Source: Narthecium ossifragum
Taxonomy: Eukaryota > Streptophyta > Magnoliopsida > Dioscoreales > Nartheciaceae
Direction of reading: 5' to 3'
DNA: 64,000 nt
Assembly (NCBI GenBank): GCA_963920575.1
Contig: OY986969.1
Span: forward strand, 15,361,288-15,425,287
Shown: piece by piece, positions 10,524 through 23,354 of the stretch
How the letters are laid out: every line of letters starts with the position of its first letter
Position numbering within the stretch: position 1 is the stretch's first letter
Notes under the pieces: model-generated
What the model saw: only the letters and a program-made list of their open reading frames with translations
Databases searched by the model: none
Told to the model about the DNA's origin: nothing
Made by a program: the position numbers and the translations under genes

Positions 10524-13500
10524 GGCTATAGATCCCAGGGATAGGATTAGGCTTGCGGTTGAGATTTTGAGTCTGGAATGAGATAATTCTAGGTCTAGAA
10601 CATCCTTGCATAACTGTTTGCGAATGCGTGTGATGTGCATTAGTTAGGTTGATTGCTGTTGTGTTTTGGTTTTCGGATGTGTCGTGACGCCTCATGGGGA
10701 GGTGTGCACGTACACCGGCGCTGTCCGTTCCCTCGCCAAACAGTGTATCTCCCCCCGTGCTGGAGATGAGCGAGTAGGGAATAGGATGTGTGTCACCTTT
10801 ATACTCTTGGAATCCCGAGAGGTGGACCCATTGTGGCCCAGAGGCGATGTTGGAGATCCTTCGACAGTAGAGGACTGATTGAATGAGGTGTCCCGGATCC
10901 CGAATGTCTCAGACATCTTGGAGTATCGCTTGTTTGGGAAGCCGTTGTTTCCTTGTCTTCCTAGGAAGCGATGTGTAGTGGTGCTTGTTGGGGCCACTAG
11001 GGACACTGTTGGTTGTGTGTTGAGAACAGTTCGCATACTGTTCTCTAGCCCCTACCTTTGGAAGGTGGTGTAGTTGGGAGTACCTTCCTCTATTTTTGGT
11101 ACTCGCACCGCGTGGCAGCACGTGGGTTGGTTGGATCACCTGGCTTGGTATGCTGGAGTGACAGCGGGGGACGCCCTGGACTGTACTCTGGATACTGAGA
11201 CAGATGACTTGAGGGTTGACACCAGACTGTTGGTTGGTGGTCGTGGTGAGTTTCAGGGTTGTCGTTCCTGCTTCTAGATAACGGCAGGGTAGCCGTTGGT
11301 AGAGGCAGTGGTTTCAGCATCAGCGACAGCCGTGGCAGTAGCAGCGTCGTGCCAGTGCTTTGAGAGGTAGCCTGGACCACCAGACTGAGAGGGAACCCAC
11401 AGGGTGCTCGAATGCTAGCCGCCGAGAGCCTTTTCCGTCGACGGTACTGCTTGCGAGGGGCGCGAGACGCTTACCGTAGAGCAGTCGGGCGTGACGCACG
11501 GCGTGGGGCAGAGCAGTGGGTTGACACCTCAGCTGGGACAGGTACTTGTGGCAGACGCGGGAATTCAGATTCCAGATAGAGCCTTGCCGGAGACGAGGCA
11601 GCGACCGGTTTTACCGGAGTTTCACGCACTTCTGGGCAGAGAGCAGCTTCAATAGCAACCCATTTCAGAGTCGCCTTCTTTCAGATTTGAACTTGTAGTT
11701 TCAGCCTTCAGCTCTTGGAGTGTCTTGCGGCTCGTGGTTTCCTTCTGGCACTGGGTGTTCTCCCTTGTGACTCGTCCCCGTGCAGCCGTGTTGGTTTGGG
11801 ACTGGAGTCGAGTGTGGTTTTGAGAGTAGTCACTGATTTGGGACAAGAGCTTGGGTTGGTTGTTCTTGTCGGGGCGTTTTCTAGAGGTTGGAGACCTCTA
11901 GGTGTCGGTCGCCCATGTGTGGGACACGTTGGGAGTCGACGGCTTCCTTGGTTTGCGTCAGTTGGTCGCATACCGAGTTGTGCTTCTTTGGTCGTGGGAA
12001 GGTGTCGTGGGTACACCTAACGGCGTTTTCTTGCTCTCGTTGAAGGTTGCGGGTTGGAGCGCCTTCTGGTTGTCGAGAGCTGAGGTTGTTCACCGGTCTG
12101 TGATGAACTCCTTTTTGTTTTGAGGGTGCTCAGGAGTGCAGGTTTCCCTCGTGTTGTTGTTTGTGCAGCTGTCCTTTTGAGGAGCTTCCAGGATTTTCCA
12201 CCTTCGCAAGATTGCTGAGCTTGGACTCGAGGTTCGTTTGGGGTAAATCGGCCAGTGTCTTCAGTGAACGTGTCGCAGAGACCTCAGGGCCGAGTCGGCC
12301 GGGCTGTATTTGGGGTAGAGGCGGCCGTCAAGGACGTGTGTTCGCTCTTTCGGACTGTGAGCAGCTGGACCACGTGCAGCAGTTTCTGTCGTCTCAGCAG
12401 TTTCAGCAGTCACATCAGTAAGTTGTTCCCGAACCTTCTGTTCTCTGACGAGTACGTGCCCGTTGCAGTGCATCGTCGAGGTACTCGTCAGCTCAGAGTT
12501 CTGTCGACCTTCTTGTAAGTTGGACTTCGCACCAGCTACAATCATATAAAGATTCGGGATTGCGACATCCCGATGACAACTTTCCGTATGAGATACAGAT
12601 TGTGTCAGCGGTAGAAAAATTATTTGATCCAGCTGAGCTTGAAGCAGATGTGTGACGGCAGAGATCGAAGATTGCACTCGCAATTCAGTAGAGGCATCTT
12701 CAGGACCGCATGACCGTTGACTAGAGTGACCAGGAGACTGGAGCTCTTGTCTTAAAGTCACTACGTCAGTGCCTTTAAGGGTGATAGCAATTGGTAGTTG
12801 CTAGAAAGGTCTCTACCTTTCGGGTGTATCACATTTTAGCTTAGGCTAATGCCATAGTTCTTACCTTGAACAGATGGGCCAGACAAATTAGAATAACTTT
12901 AGCGGCAGTGACAACCTGCCAGTGGCGCAGGTGGAGGCAGTTATCCAGTTCAGACATCACCTACCATTCCAGACGTCATCAGACAGTTCTCAAAGAGATT
13001 ATTACAGATCAGACAAAGACTCATGACGACATGGAGCGACGACGACACCAAGCCTACAAAGATTTCTGGCGGCATTAGCAGATAGTTGATTGTGCTGCAG
13101 AGGTCAGAAGCAGAGTTCGTTCCTTATAACCTGACCTGTCAGGAGGTGGAGGCGGAATGTAGACAGGTAACAGACTGGTTACGAACCTTTCTAGTGTCAG
13201 AGTGGATATCATAACATGACGGACTTCATCATCATCGTACAGAGGATGCCGAGAGGACTTTATATGATTTGGGTCATTATAGCCTGATTGGCCAAATCAA
13301 CATATATATTGTCTATGAGTACGGATACTGCAGAGCAGTTTAGCAGGTCTCATGTCAGAGAGGTGAACATGTTGCAGGATGTTTCAGCTTCCATCGTGTC
13401 AGGTCGTGATCCAGATTCACGAGCAGGCTTTAGTTCTGTTCTCAAGAGCCCATGATCACTTCGTTAAAATTCTACACAATATCTCACCTACTGACAGAGA

Positions 13501-14318
13501 GACGGTCAGAGAGGACGACTCAGGTCTCAGATGAAGCGTGTATTGTTGATGCAGATATCAGCTGACAAGATCACATTCCATGGTGGAGTTCTTTTGATAC
13601 AGCAGTTGACAGTTCAGCATTGGCATCACACTGTTTGGGGCATAGTACGACATTCCATATTGATTTCCAGCTTATTGGCCATAGCTTGCAGAGGCTTCAT
13701 CCACCGACTCAGACATCATCACCCAATCTTCAGAAGATCAGCAAAGATCAGGTCAGAGTTGACAAAAGATTTGCACAGATCAAATGTGATCACCGTTTGA
13801 GTTTGCAATTGATGACAGAGTGCTCTTGAGGATGGCCCAGGTGGAGATCCAGGTAGGTTGGTCAAGGAAGAATCAATGCCGGGGTGTTTGCTATTTGAGA
13901 TTTTAGTTCATGGTGGCGAGAATGTTTCAGGTTTACCTCATTCCATACCTACCAATTTTGCTTCCTACCATTACGTGTTCGAGTTGAAGAGGCACTGCCC
14001 AGATTCAATGCATCTCCGTAGCTTCGACAGAGTAGAGTTTGAGGTAGACAGATTACACATAGGTGTTTGGGGGTGACTTGGGAGCACTGGAGGCATATGT
14101 GCAGTTTGTCCCAACTTTTCTCACCCGAGGCGTTTCTCTATCTTGGGTGGCTGTTGCGGGCGTGGTGCTCGGGGGTGTGTTGCGGGTGTTGATGCCCGGT
14201 GCCTTGTGTGGTTGCTCGGGTTGCGAGCTTGCTAACCTTTCTTCTCTTGTGCAGGTGTGCTTGTTTCTGCTTATTGTTTCCGACCCTACTCGTATCGAAT
14301 TTCGGGACGAAATTCCTT
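10524..14318 (+). pseudogene. Decayed gag-pol region of element B
   Basis: No long conserved frame survives. Short islands in the right order identify it. A gag linker/protease entry lies near 12330-12420 (VFALSDCEQLDHVQQF, compare VFALPVIEHQDTVQQY of element C). An RT scrap lies near 12550-12605 (IRDCDIPMTTFRMRY, normally VRD.DIPKTAFRTRYG). An integrase core scrap lies near 13320-13420 (DTAEQFSRSHVREV, then DVSASIVSGRDPDS). An integrase C-terminal tail lies near 13970-14060 (VFELKRHCPDSMH). Large deletions are implied between these islands. Confidence 0.6.
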
Positions 14319-14332
14319 TAAGGGTGATAGGT
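14319..14332 (+). other. Polypurine tract, element B
   Basis: The purine-rich stretch AAGGGTGATAGG lies just before the 3' LTR. It follows TTTCGGGACGAAATTC, the usual sequence upstream of the PPT in Tekay/Del-type elements. This is the expected plus-strand priming site. Confidence 0.6.
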
Positions 14333-17300
14333 TGTGAGGACCCGTACCTCCAACCTGGTCCGACTGCGTCGGTCGAGGGTCTGGTTCGGTTGGGTTAGCT
14401 CAGTTGGCCTTGCTTCATGATCCCCTTTGATCGTTGCGGCTCCAGGGATAATTTGGTAAATTACCCTTGGCGGAGTTGGTTTCACACACGCGTTGTGCAC
14501 ACACGGCTATGTGGTGATGTATGTGCTTGATTAGATCATCAGGGGAATCCTAGATCGAAAGATCTGGATTAGATCAAGGTTTGAGCTCATGGGATCAGAT
14601 CTGGCCGATCGGACGGCCGAGATATCATCTTAAGTCATTAGTAGTTAAGCTCCACTTAACTCTCCCGTTAGGGATTAAACCGCGATTGAGAGAGGGAGAT
14701 CGAGGGAGAGCGACGGCCCGATCTCGTGGAGAGAGAGAGGAGGAGAGGAACCAGCGGGGTTCCTCTCGTCGGAGGTGAGGGTGCGGCCGGAGAGGAGTCT
14801 GGTGACGGCGACCGCGGCAAGGAGGACGACATCAAAGGCAACGGTGCTCGACGGCTGAGGAGTGGAACCAGCGGAGGTGCTCAACCGCGACTGGAGGAGT
14901 CTGAGGCGTATGCCGGCGGTGCTTGCGACCGGAGAAGAAGAAGAAGAAGATGGAGAAGTGATCCAGAGGTAGGGCTTCTTCCCTAAACTTGGTTTAGACT
15001 CTACTAGCTTAGAGTAGGATCGGTTTGATGTTTGCAAAGTTAGGATCATGTCTTCCTTGCTTGATTTCATGGTTTTCGATGTGTGCTTCTACTCTCTTCT
15101 TTGTTGTTCTTGCATAGAGGTGTGGGCGTGATGGACTATTGGAGCTGTGGTTTTGTTTCCTCCTTTTTCCCCTGTTTCTCTGGCGTCTCCTTCACCTTTT
15201 TCTTCTTTCCGGTGGCTCTTTCCCCTGTTTCCCTGATTGTCTTCCTTGCCATGCTATGCCCTGCCATGGATTGTTGATTGGGTTGTTTGTGATCGATTGA
15301 ATTGCCTGAGATGTGGGATTCCCTCTTTCCTTCCCCTGTCCTTTGGCCGGTTGGACGCCGGGGTTCCCCCAGCTTCCCTCCCTCCGGATTTGATCAATTT
15401 TTCCTCTGTTTCTCCTTGCTGATGGTGGTTGCTTGGCTTCGATTATCCTCTTCCCGGTGAAATCCCTCGAGGACTGGCTCCAAGCTACTATCAAGTTCAA
15501 TTTCCTTCTTACTAGGCTTGCCTTCTGGTTGCCTCGATTCAACCGGGGTGCTAAGTTCTATAGGTGCTCGATGAAATGCCGCAGAGGGGTGTTGAACCAC
15601 TGCTATGATGGACCTTCCTCTTCCTTCGTTGATGAAATGCCATGCTCGCTTTCTTATCTTGCCTGTCATGCTTACCTTCTGGCAGCTATGTCGTACTTAT
15701 GATTATGCCATGCTCAAAAATGCTTTTGTCATGCTGCTTGCTAGACACTGTATCAGTACCTCTATACCTCACCCACATGTCCTTTCTCTGTCTCCTGTCT
15801 GCTCACTCGATGATGCAGTTAAGTCATGCTTGCTACGAAGTGTAATAGGATGAGTAGTTCCCTATGCTATTCTCAGCTTCTTCAGAACATCTGTCATGCT
15901 TCGTTCCTAATGTTGGTTTTCCTGTATTATTTAGATATTCCTGTATTTCATCGGGATTGTTGGATCTAAAATTGAGTCGGCTTGATCTTTAATGCATACA
16001 TTTTTCGTTGGGTTTCTTGATTGAACATATTTTGTCTCAAGCTGTGCACATTAGTGACTTTATGCAAGTGTGTGGCTTAGATGTAGCTCTACGATTTAGT
16101 TCCATGCCAACTGATCATTGATCCTGTGCTAGATGCTAAATGCTAATCTTCACTGCACTATGGTATGCTCTCAATCAATTCCGGGGATCTAATACTAACC
16201 TCACAAATTCTCATATTCCCATGCTGGATATATATCTCACGCTTGCCTTGCAGAAATTCATCTTTTTACCGATCTGTGGATTAACCAAGGGGTGATAATC
16301 CTTGGAAATGTTTATATTAAATGGGCCGAGGTTGTGCCAGATGTTTAATCGGTTTCTTAATACTATGGAGATGCTTATATTGTGTGGGCCAGAGGTGCCC
16401 TGTGAATTGAATAGCTGGGGGTGTGCCCCATTGTACAATTTGCTGGTTGACGGCGGTGCATGCCGTCGTAATGCCAGAATTTGGACTGAAACGTGGTAGC
16501 ATTGTAATAGCTTAGTTCTCTTTTATGTATTATACGATAAATTGTACATGCTTGATGAGATGTCATGTAGAGACACCTAGGCCTAGTTGTTTGAATAGGC
16601 TCATGCATGATGATTGCATTAGAGGCATTCAGGCTAGGTGGTAGGTGATGGATTCGATCGCTGATCCGGGGTTCTCGGGTAGCCCGGATCTAGTCCTAGG
16701 ACCGGGGTTTGGGGTAGTTGAGGATTAGGACGTGATTGTCATCGAATGATCATAATTGATATGATTTGAGGTTATTGTTATAGTCGACCATGTTGGATAT
16801 TATTGTATTTGTGGTGTAGAGGTCGTGTCGGGCCTCCAAGGCCAAGCGCTAAGGATGGTTGTCGATATCCCGGCCATGTGTGTCCCCGCGAGAGATGGTA
16901 TGACTGGGCAGGGTGGTACCTGGACAGGAGCCCGCAGTCTTTGTTTCCTCTCGTCTGTTCTTGGGTGAGGGTGGAACCTGGCTAGGAGCCCTCGGGAATC
17001 GACGAGGTTATGGGACCCCTTGGCATACCTTAGGCGTAGGCGGAGAACGACGCAGTTGCAGTTTTCCTCCCTTTCTGTGCAACGTAGATTAGAACCCTAC
17101 TGGGTATTGTTGCTCACCCTACCTGGGCTGCATCGGCGATGCAGGTCGATGCAGTTCCTTCTTTCAGGTGTTCCTTTTGAAGATGGCGCGGTATTTCGAG
17201 GAGATCGAGGACTTGGAGCGTTGAGGAGTTCGGCAACAGATAATTTCCAGCTTTAATATATGATGTCCAAATTGATGTATAAATCAAGTTATAACATGAT

Positions 17301-18514
17301 GTATTCAAGAACAGAATTGTATTAGTATTAACTCAATTGTAATTGAGGAAGGTTGTCATATTATTGATGTAGATGATACGAGGTCGAACCGAGCCATTCC
17401 AAGAAGGGACCCACGTCCTTGCTTGGATGGGCCCACGCCAAGGAGTTGGCTGCACCCAAGTCCCTTTGGGCGTTCTAAGCTCAGCCGGCCAAAGGAATCC
17501 TATTCCTAGCTGGTTTGCTTACTTAGATGATTTCCTAGTTAGTAGTTATCTTGATTGAGTCAGTTTCCTAGTTTGAGTTCAGTTTATGATTTGCTTTATT
17601 AGTTCTTATTAAGAGTCCTAGTAATCAGGAAGTTTGAGTTATGATTGAGTCTTAGTAGGAAAGTATGGTTACTTGCTGATTAAAGCAAGGTAGTTCTTTA
17701 GTTGGAGTAGAACTCTCTTGAGGCCTCTATAAAAGGACCTCTATAGCTTGTATTAGGTCATGGACGAATTTATGAGAGTTATTATTTAGTAGAGATAAAT
17801 CCTAGGAGTAGAAGTAATATAGGAGTAGCTGTAATCTAGTTTCATCATAATCCACCAGCCACCTTCATCTCTCTCTACAGCCGGTCCTTCTCCATCACCG
17901 GTCTCCTTCTCCGCTGCCGTCCACTCCTTCGCCACTATCATCACCGCCGCTACTAGCCACCTCCGCCGTCCAACCCCAAGTCCCCGGCGTCCCCTTGGCT
18001 GCCGTGCTTCCCTTCACCACGTTCTCAAAGGCTTGGATCTCCAAGAGAAGCCAGCCAACCCTAGAGGAGCTACAAGGTATCCCTCTTCTCATCCGTCTCC
18101 TCCTCTAGTCTTCGCCTTCCTCGTCGAATACCTAGGGTCCTTCTCCTAAAACCCTAAAGGTATCTCTCGACCTAGCCATAGATTTGGCTAAAGAGGATCT
18201 GAGATAAGGCAAGAGACCCGGTACGAAAGCCCTTGAGAAGGTGCATCGTATCAGTAGACATTTGAGAAATGTAATAATTAATTTTTCCATGTTATCATTG
18301 TACAAGTTGAAGTTGAAAAATTATACAGTGTACAGGTTTCTCGTGTTTGAATTATAAGGGAGATTCTGCCAATTTTTTTTTTTTTTGTATACACAGGAGG
18401 ATTAAATGTTTCCAATTCATAGCGGTTATATCTTTGTGCCCCAATTGATGATGTAAACAGGTTTAGGTGGTTTAGGCTATGATCTGAATGGGTTTTCTGG
18501 GTCGGGGCGTGACA
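14333..18514 (+). repeat. 3' LTR of element B, interrupted
   Basis: It starts TGTGAGGACCCGTACC and ends GGCGTGACA, followed by the duplication AGTGG. A Reina-type solo LTR occupies 17374-18253 with duplication GTAGA. Without it the LTR is about 3.3 kb and matches the 5' LTR. The 3' copy also carries a small duplication near 18308-18335 (AAGTTGAAGTTGAAAAATTATACAG) not in the 5' copy. Confidence 0.9.
17374..18253 (+). mobile_element. Solo LTR, Reina type, copy 1
   Basis: 880 bp with inverted ends TGATACGA...TCGTATCA and the duplication GTAGA at 17369-17373 and 18254-18258. TATA box at 17728-17734 (TCTATAAAAGGACC). The downstream part is GC-rich. The 5' LTR of element B carries the empty site GATGTAGACATTTGAG near 10266, which proves the insertion and the size of the duplication. 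No PBS or internal sequence is present. Confidence 0.95.
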
Positions 18515-18519
18515 AGTGG

Positions 18520-20507
18520 AGTCTCCGATCAGCGGGTTAGTTAGGGTAGATTTTGTCTACCGATCGTGTTCGTTGGATGGAGGTTGGAGGCCTCCGTGTC
18601 TTTCTAGATCTGCCGGTACTAGACATGACAGGCTTGGATGTGATACTCGGTATGGACTAGTTAGCAGCATACTGAGCCGTCATCGACTGTGGTTCCCGGA
18701 GGGTGGTCGCTTGGACACCCGACATGACATGGTTTGTGTTGTTGGGGGATCGGTTCTCAGCTTTCAGCCTTGATGGTTAGCCTGTCCCTGTTTCGTTCTG
18801 AGGGAGTGTAGCATAGGAGTTTTCCCAAGATCATGTGCGTCTTTGCAGACGTGTTCTCGAGGTGTTGTCGGGGCTTCCACCGCCCAAAGAGGTCAATTTT
18901 GAAATCGACCTAGTACCAGGTACCGCACCGATCTGTCTCCCAGCTTTCGGGATGGCACCAACGGAGCAGAGCGAGTTGAGGACCCATTTGGATGAGCTTA
19001 CTAGCATAGGCTTCATCCATCCCAGCATGTCTCCCTTGGGGGCGACATTGTTGTTCGCAAAGAAGAAGGATGGTACTCAACTTTGCATAGACTATAGGCA
19101 ACTCAACAAGGTGGTGGTGAGGAATAGGTATTCAATGTCGCTGATCGACGACCTCTTCGACAAGTTACGTGGATCTTCAGTCTTCTCAAAGATTGACCTA
19201 GGCACAGGCTACCACCAGTTGAGGGTTCGGGATTGGAACATCCCGAAGATGGCTTTCCGGACTCAGTACGGCCTGTACGAGTTCGTGGTGATGCCGTTTG
19301 GGCTAACGAACATATCAGCAACATTTATGGATCTGATGCAGAGGATCTTCCGACCGTTCCTAGACCAGTTCTTGGTGGTGTTTCATCGACGACATTCTGA
19401 TCTATTCTCGCTCAGAGGAGGAGCACGGGCGACACTTTGCGACAATGTTGCAGCTACTTCGGGAGCATCGGCTATATGCCAAGGCTTCCAAATGAGAGTT
19501 TTGTGTAGCACAGGTGGGACTCCTTAGGCACGTGGTATCAGCCGCAAGGATCTCAGTTGACCCTGCCAAGGTCAAGGTAGTGGTACAGTGGCAGAGACTG
19601 AGGACAGTGTTCGAGGTCCGTAGTTTCCTAGGCTTAGCGGGATACTACAGACGGTTCATGCGAGACTTCTCTAGAGTTATCGGACCGATAACCAGACTGA
19701 CACAGAAGGCCATCCGATTCATGTGGAATGATGCTTGTGAGCGATTCTTTGTGGAGCTGAGGACGAGGTTGACCAGTGCCTCGGTGTTGATCGTCCCCGA
19801 GTGAGGCGTGGGTTACATTGCGACGCTTGCGGTGAGGGTTTGGTATGTGTCCTCACGCAAGAGGGACACGTAGTGGCCTATGATTCTCATCAGCTGAAGA
19901 ACCATTAGAGGAGCTACCCGACCCATGACTTGGAGCTAGCAATAGTGGACTTCGCCCTGAAGACATGACGGCATTACCTCTATGGTGAGAAGTTTTCTGT
20001 CTTCTCGGACCATAAGAGTTTGAGGCACGTTTTCACCCAACGTGATCTAACCCTGAGGCAGCGACGTTGGATGGAGCTACTGGAGGACTACGATTTCGAG
20101 TTGCATTACCATCCTGCTAAGGCAAACGTCGTAGCGGACGCACTGAGTAGATAGGAGAGAGAGACAAGAGCAGCAGTAGCAGGGTTATCAGCGGGGCAGT
20201 GGCAGGCATTAGAGACAGTGGGCCAGTTGGAGCTCGAGTTCGAGGATTAGAGTTCTAGTTGTATCCTCTATACAGTGCCGAGTATGCTTGCGTTTCTAGC
20301 CAGGGTGATAGAGGCGTAGCGTACTCAAGGAGTTGCGTCATCAGCAAGCACAGAGGGCATAGGCGGAGACTGGATAGTATCGTCAGACGGAGTGCTACGA
20401 TTCTGAGCCAGAGTAGCCGTTCTGGCAGATCCAGTTCTGTGAGAGGACGTCCTAGGAGAGTTTCATAACTCTCATTTTGAAGTTCATCCCGGGAGCACCA
20501 AAATGCT
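18520..20507 (+). pseudogene. Protease end, RT, RNase H and integrase start of element T1
   Basis: Continuation of T1 after element B. The protease end is near 18615-18690 (MTGLDVILGMD, then a stop in place of Trp). RT spans about 18835-19520: [36 protein letters not shown] and [10 protein letters not shown]. An extra base at about 19381-19383 shifts the frame just before the catalytic motif, so FIDDILIYS is intact only in the next frame (19385 onward). RNase H spans about 19810-20150 ([39 protein letters not shown]) with internal stops. An integrase zinc-finger start (EVHPGSTKM) is near 20480. It is then truncated against an LTR fragment, so the core integrase and 3' LTR are missing. Confidence 0.85.
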
Positions 20508-21785
20508 GGTGGTGCTGGGCAGGACAAGTCTCTGCCGGGCAACCACACCCTCTTCCCAAGGATGAAACAAAGACACTGGTTGCACCCTCAATACATGGTT
20601 CGAAGCCGACACGACCTCTAAATCATCGATCAACATATATTCAAGTCATCTAAGCCGATCATCAAGAATGACAGAATACTACCATCCAACCTGGACCAAG
20701 CTACCCGCCACGGTCCTAGAGCTAAATCCAAGCTACCCGAAAGCCTCGGATCGGCGATGAACCCATCACCCACGCCCTATCCTTATGCATCTAATGCACA
20801 ATAAAAAAATGTATGCTATGATCATGCGCAATAAGAAGTAAGCATGCAACAGTATGATAAATTAATAAACAAGTCCAACTGGATTGCTGCAGCGATACCA
20901 CCGACCGCTACTAGCCAATCCGCAGCGGGTCCTAGCATTACGATGGTACCACGACCATCAACCGCGGACTCCTGCAAGGGAAAGCAACCCCAAAAACTTA
21001 GATGAACATATAATATTATAATATTATATGTTTTGAACATATAATATTATTTAAACATCAAAATCCTCTAATTAGAGGCTAAGCGACCTCGTCGATCCGA
21101 CGCCCAAACGACGTCGGATTCGAGATCCAACTTAGAAAAATGTAGGAAAACATACTGGGATCAACATATCCAATATCAGGAAACATCCGACAGCTCGATT
21201 ACCGGGAAAACGCTAATCAAATCCGTTAACTTCACTAATTACCTTTAATTGTTGCAACACAACCCATTCGTAGGAAAATCATAACAATTCATAGGAAAAT
21301 CAGATAATTATGAAACGGGTTGAAACTGAGAGTAGATCCAAAGATCGTCAACTCTCATGTTCGTCATAAATCAAGATCATGCATGTACAGACCGGAAAAC
21401 ACGCGGTAAACCGGTTATTCTTCAGGAACAAAGCAACCGGAAAACTCCGAGGTTAAACATGCGACAGTCCTACTAAAATCTCAATCAAATCATATGAAAC
21501 TTAAAACAGTAATTAAGCTAACCGAGATGCACACAACAACACTTAGAACACCCATATCTACCGGCTAGATTAAACCCAACTTAAACCCATGTAGGCAGAA
21601 ACCTACCGAGCTACATAAACCTCAGCTGAATCCCCGCTATACGAGCACTGAACCGGCTTTAAACCAAGCCAAGGATCTTCCTCTCGCTACCACGATTCCA
21701 ACGAGCCCTTAAGCACCCAAAATGATGGCCGGAGAAGGGAGAACGGAAGGGAAGAAGGTGGTTGCCGATAATAGGGGAAACATGA
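20508..21785 (-). repeat. LTR fragment related to families A and C, both ends missing
   Basis: On the minus strand it resembles the middle of family A/C LTRs: the CGACACGACCTC block near 20610, the GC-rich CCGCAGCGGGTCC block near 20920, an AT inverted repeat at 21020-21048, and the GGAGAAGGGAGAACGG block at 21733. Neither TGTGAGGACC nor the GTCGGGGC end is present. Its left end abuts T1 integrase and its right end abuts Athila-2, so it marks two rearrangement joints. Confidence 0.7.
21020..21048. repeat. AT inverted repeat, 13-bp perfect arms
   Basis: AATATTATATGTT, spacer TTG, AACATATAATATT. It sits at the LTR position where other copies have TATT/AATA arms; here both arms carry a matching GT/AC change. 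Confidence 0.65.
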
Positions 21786-23354
21786 AGGCTACAAATCACA
21801 ACTAGTCATTTTTTCAGAAACTTCAACTGTTTTACACGAACAACACACCTTGTTAGGCACCTTTCCCGGTTACTAAGTATGAAACCCTTTTTGCATATAT
21901 ATATGTTTTTTTTTTCAATTGCATACTTTCATGTAATATAGCATAAGATCATAAATCTATCATAGTATAAATCTTAGAATCTAATCTCAACTCATCAACA
22001 TGTGGAAGTGAACATGTGCATTAGGATATGTGAAGTCATCCTTAATTCATAGGAAAAGTGTTGAAGTATAGAAATAATATCATGCATAGCAAAAATTTAA
22101 CTATCTCTTATATTACACATGAGAATCAGAATAAATCATAAAATATATCTCTAATTCAAACATCTTTCATCAATAAATATCATAATTTCATTCTCATGAC
22201 ATAGCTCAAGGGTGCATAATATCGATTATCAGAAAAAATATATGAGCATGAAATTTATGAATGCTACCCCCAACTTAAATGTAATTGTCCCCAATTACAC
22301 GAAGTCATAAAAATAAATCAAGGAATAAAGGGTAGAGATAACGATAATAAACGCCACAACAATAGATTTCGATGTCTTCGAATTTAAGTTTAGGCATCGT
22401 CATCATTGAATAAATACTTCCTTCCCCATCATAACCTGTCACAAAAATATATACCTTTCCAAAAAGATCAAATATAACTAATAAAAGTCCAAAAAGGTAT
22501 TGGAATCATAGAAAATTTCGACATAGTCTCTTTTGTATTTTCATGATATATTGATCTGTACAAACATTCACCACACAAAAATATAACATGTACAGATAAA
22601 TAGTAAAGGAGATAATACATCTAAAATTATCTTCTAGATTTCACAGATAAGGAAAGAAAGAACCAAAATATCCAAGCAGAGCACCAAATTATTCGTAATC
22701 CGCAGTATTGTTCTTCTCATCCACAGTCTGCAGCCCGCAGCAAGATCAAATTCGAAATTAGCGGACATAGAGAAAAGTGAACACCCGTGAATGTTCTGAA
22801 TGATCTGGATGGCCTAGATGGCTGATTATGGTCCAGATCAACAATCTGTACCTTCGACTTGAAAATATGAGCTTTGGAGCACCTGGATTACGTCCAAGAA
22901 GAATCAGACGGCTGAAAGCTCGCCGGAGATAGATCGACGGTGAAACATCGTTGTCGGATGACGGGAACAGTACAGGAAGAATCGTTGTAAGTGGTGGAAC
23001 AGCGGTGGTCGGCGATGTGGAGTTCACCAGAGTTGGGTTCCGACTATCCAGGAAACAAGTGGGCTTTTTGATGGTGGTGGAAGAATAGTCATAGCCTAAG
23101 GAAGCTTTTGGAGGTGGTTTAAGGTTACGGGACGCCCTGGAAGAGGGGATCGACAATGTCCAGCAGAAGCGGAGGGGCTCACCGACATCAGAGGAGGTGT
23201 GCTTGAGGCCGATGGATGGGTCGCTTGGAGAGGGGGATCAATGGTGGCGGTGTTGGCGATGGTTTGGAGGGACGGGGGTGGCTGGAGGGGTGGCGATGGG
23301 TGGTGGGTGGTAACGGTTGGGGGACGAGTTGATCAAGCCGATCGAGTCGGGACG

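Larger units (their letters stand above)
7171..18514 (+). mobile_element. Element B: Tekay/Del-like LTR retrotransposon with two 3.3-kb LTRs
   Basis: A complete insertion flanked by the 5-bp duplication AGTGG (7166-7170 and 18515-18519). Both LTRs begin TGTGAGGACCCG and end GTCGGGGCRTGACA. A tRNA-Met-like PBS follows the 5' LTR and a purine tract precedes the 3' LTR. The internal region is only about 3.8 kb and heavily decayed, so it is non-autonomous. In the first 260 bp of the two LTRs I count about 15 mismatches, which suggests an old insertion. It sits inside the protease of element T1, and its 3' LTR is hit by a Reina-type solo LTR. Confidence 0.9.

Noticed and set aside
12261..12761. 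166-residue minus-strand frame
   Set aside because: It is the shadow of decayed plus-strand gag-pol of element B; plus-strand islands match known motifs in order.
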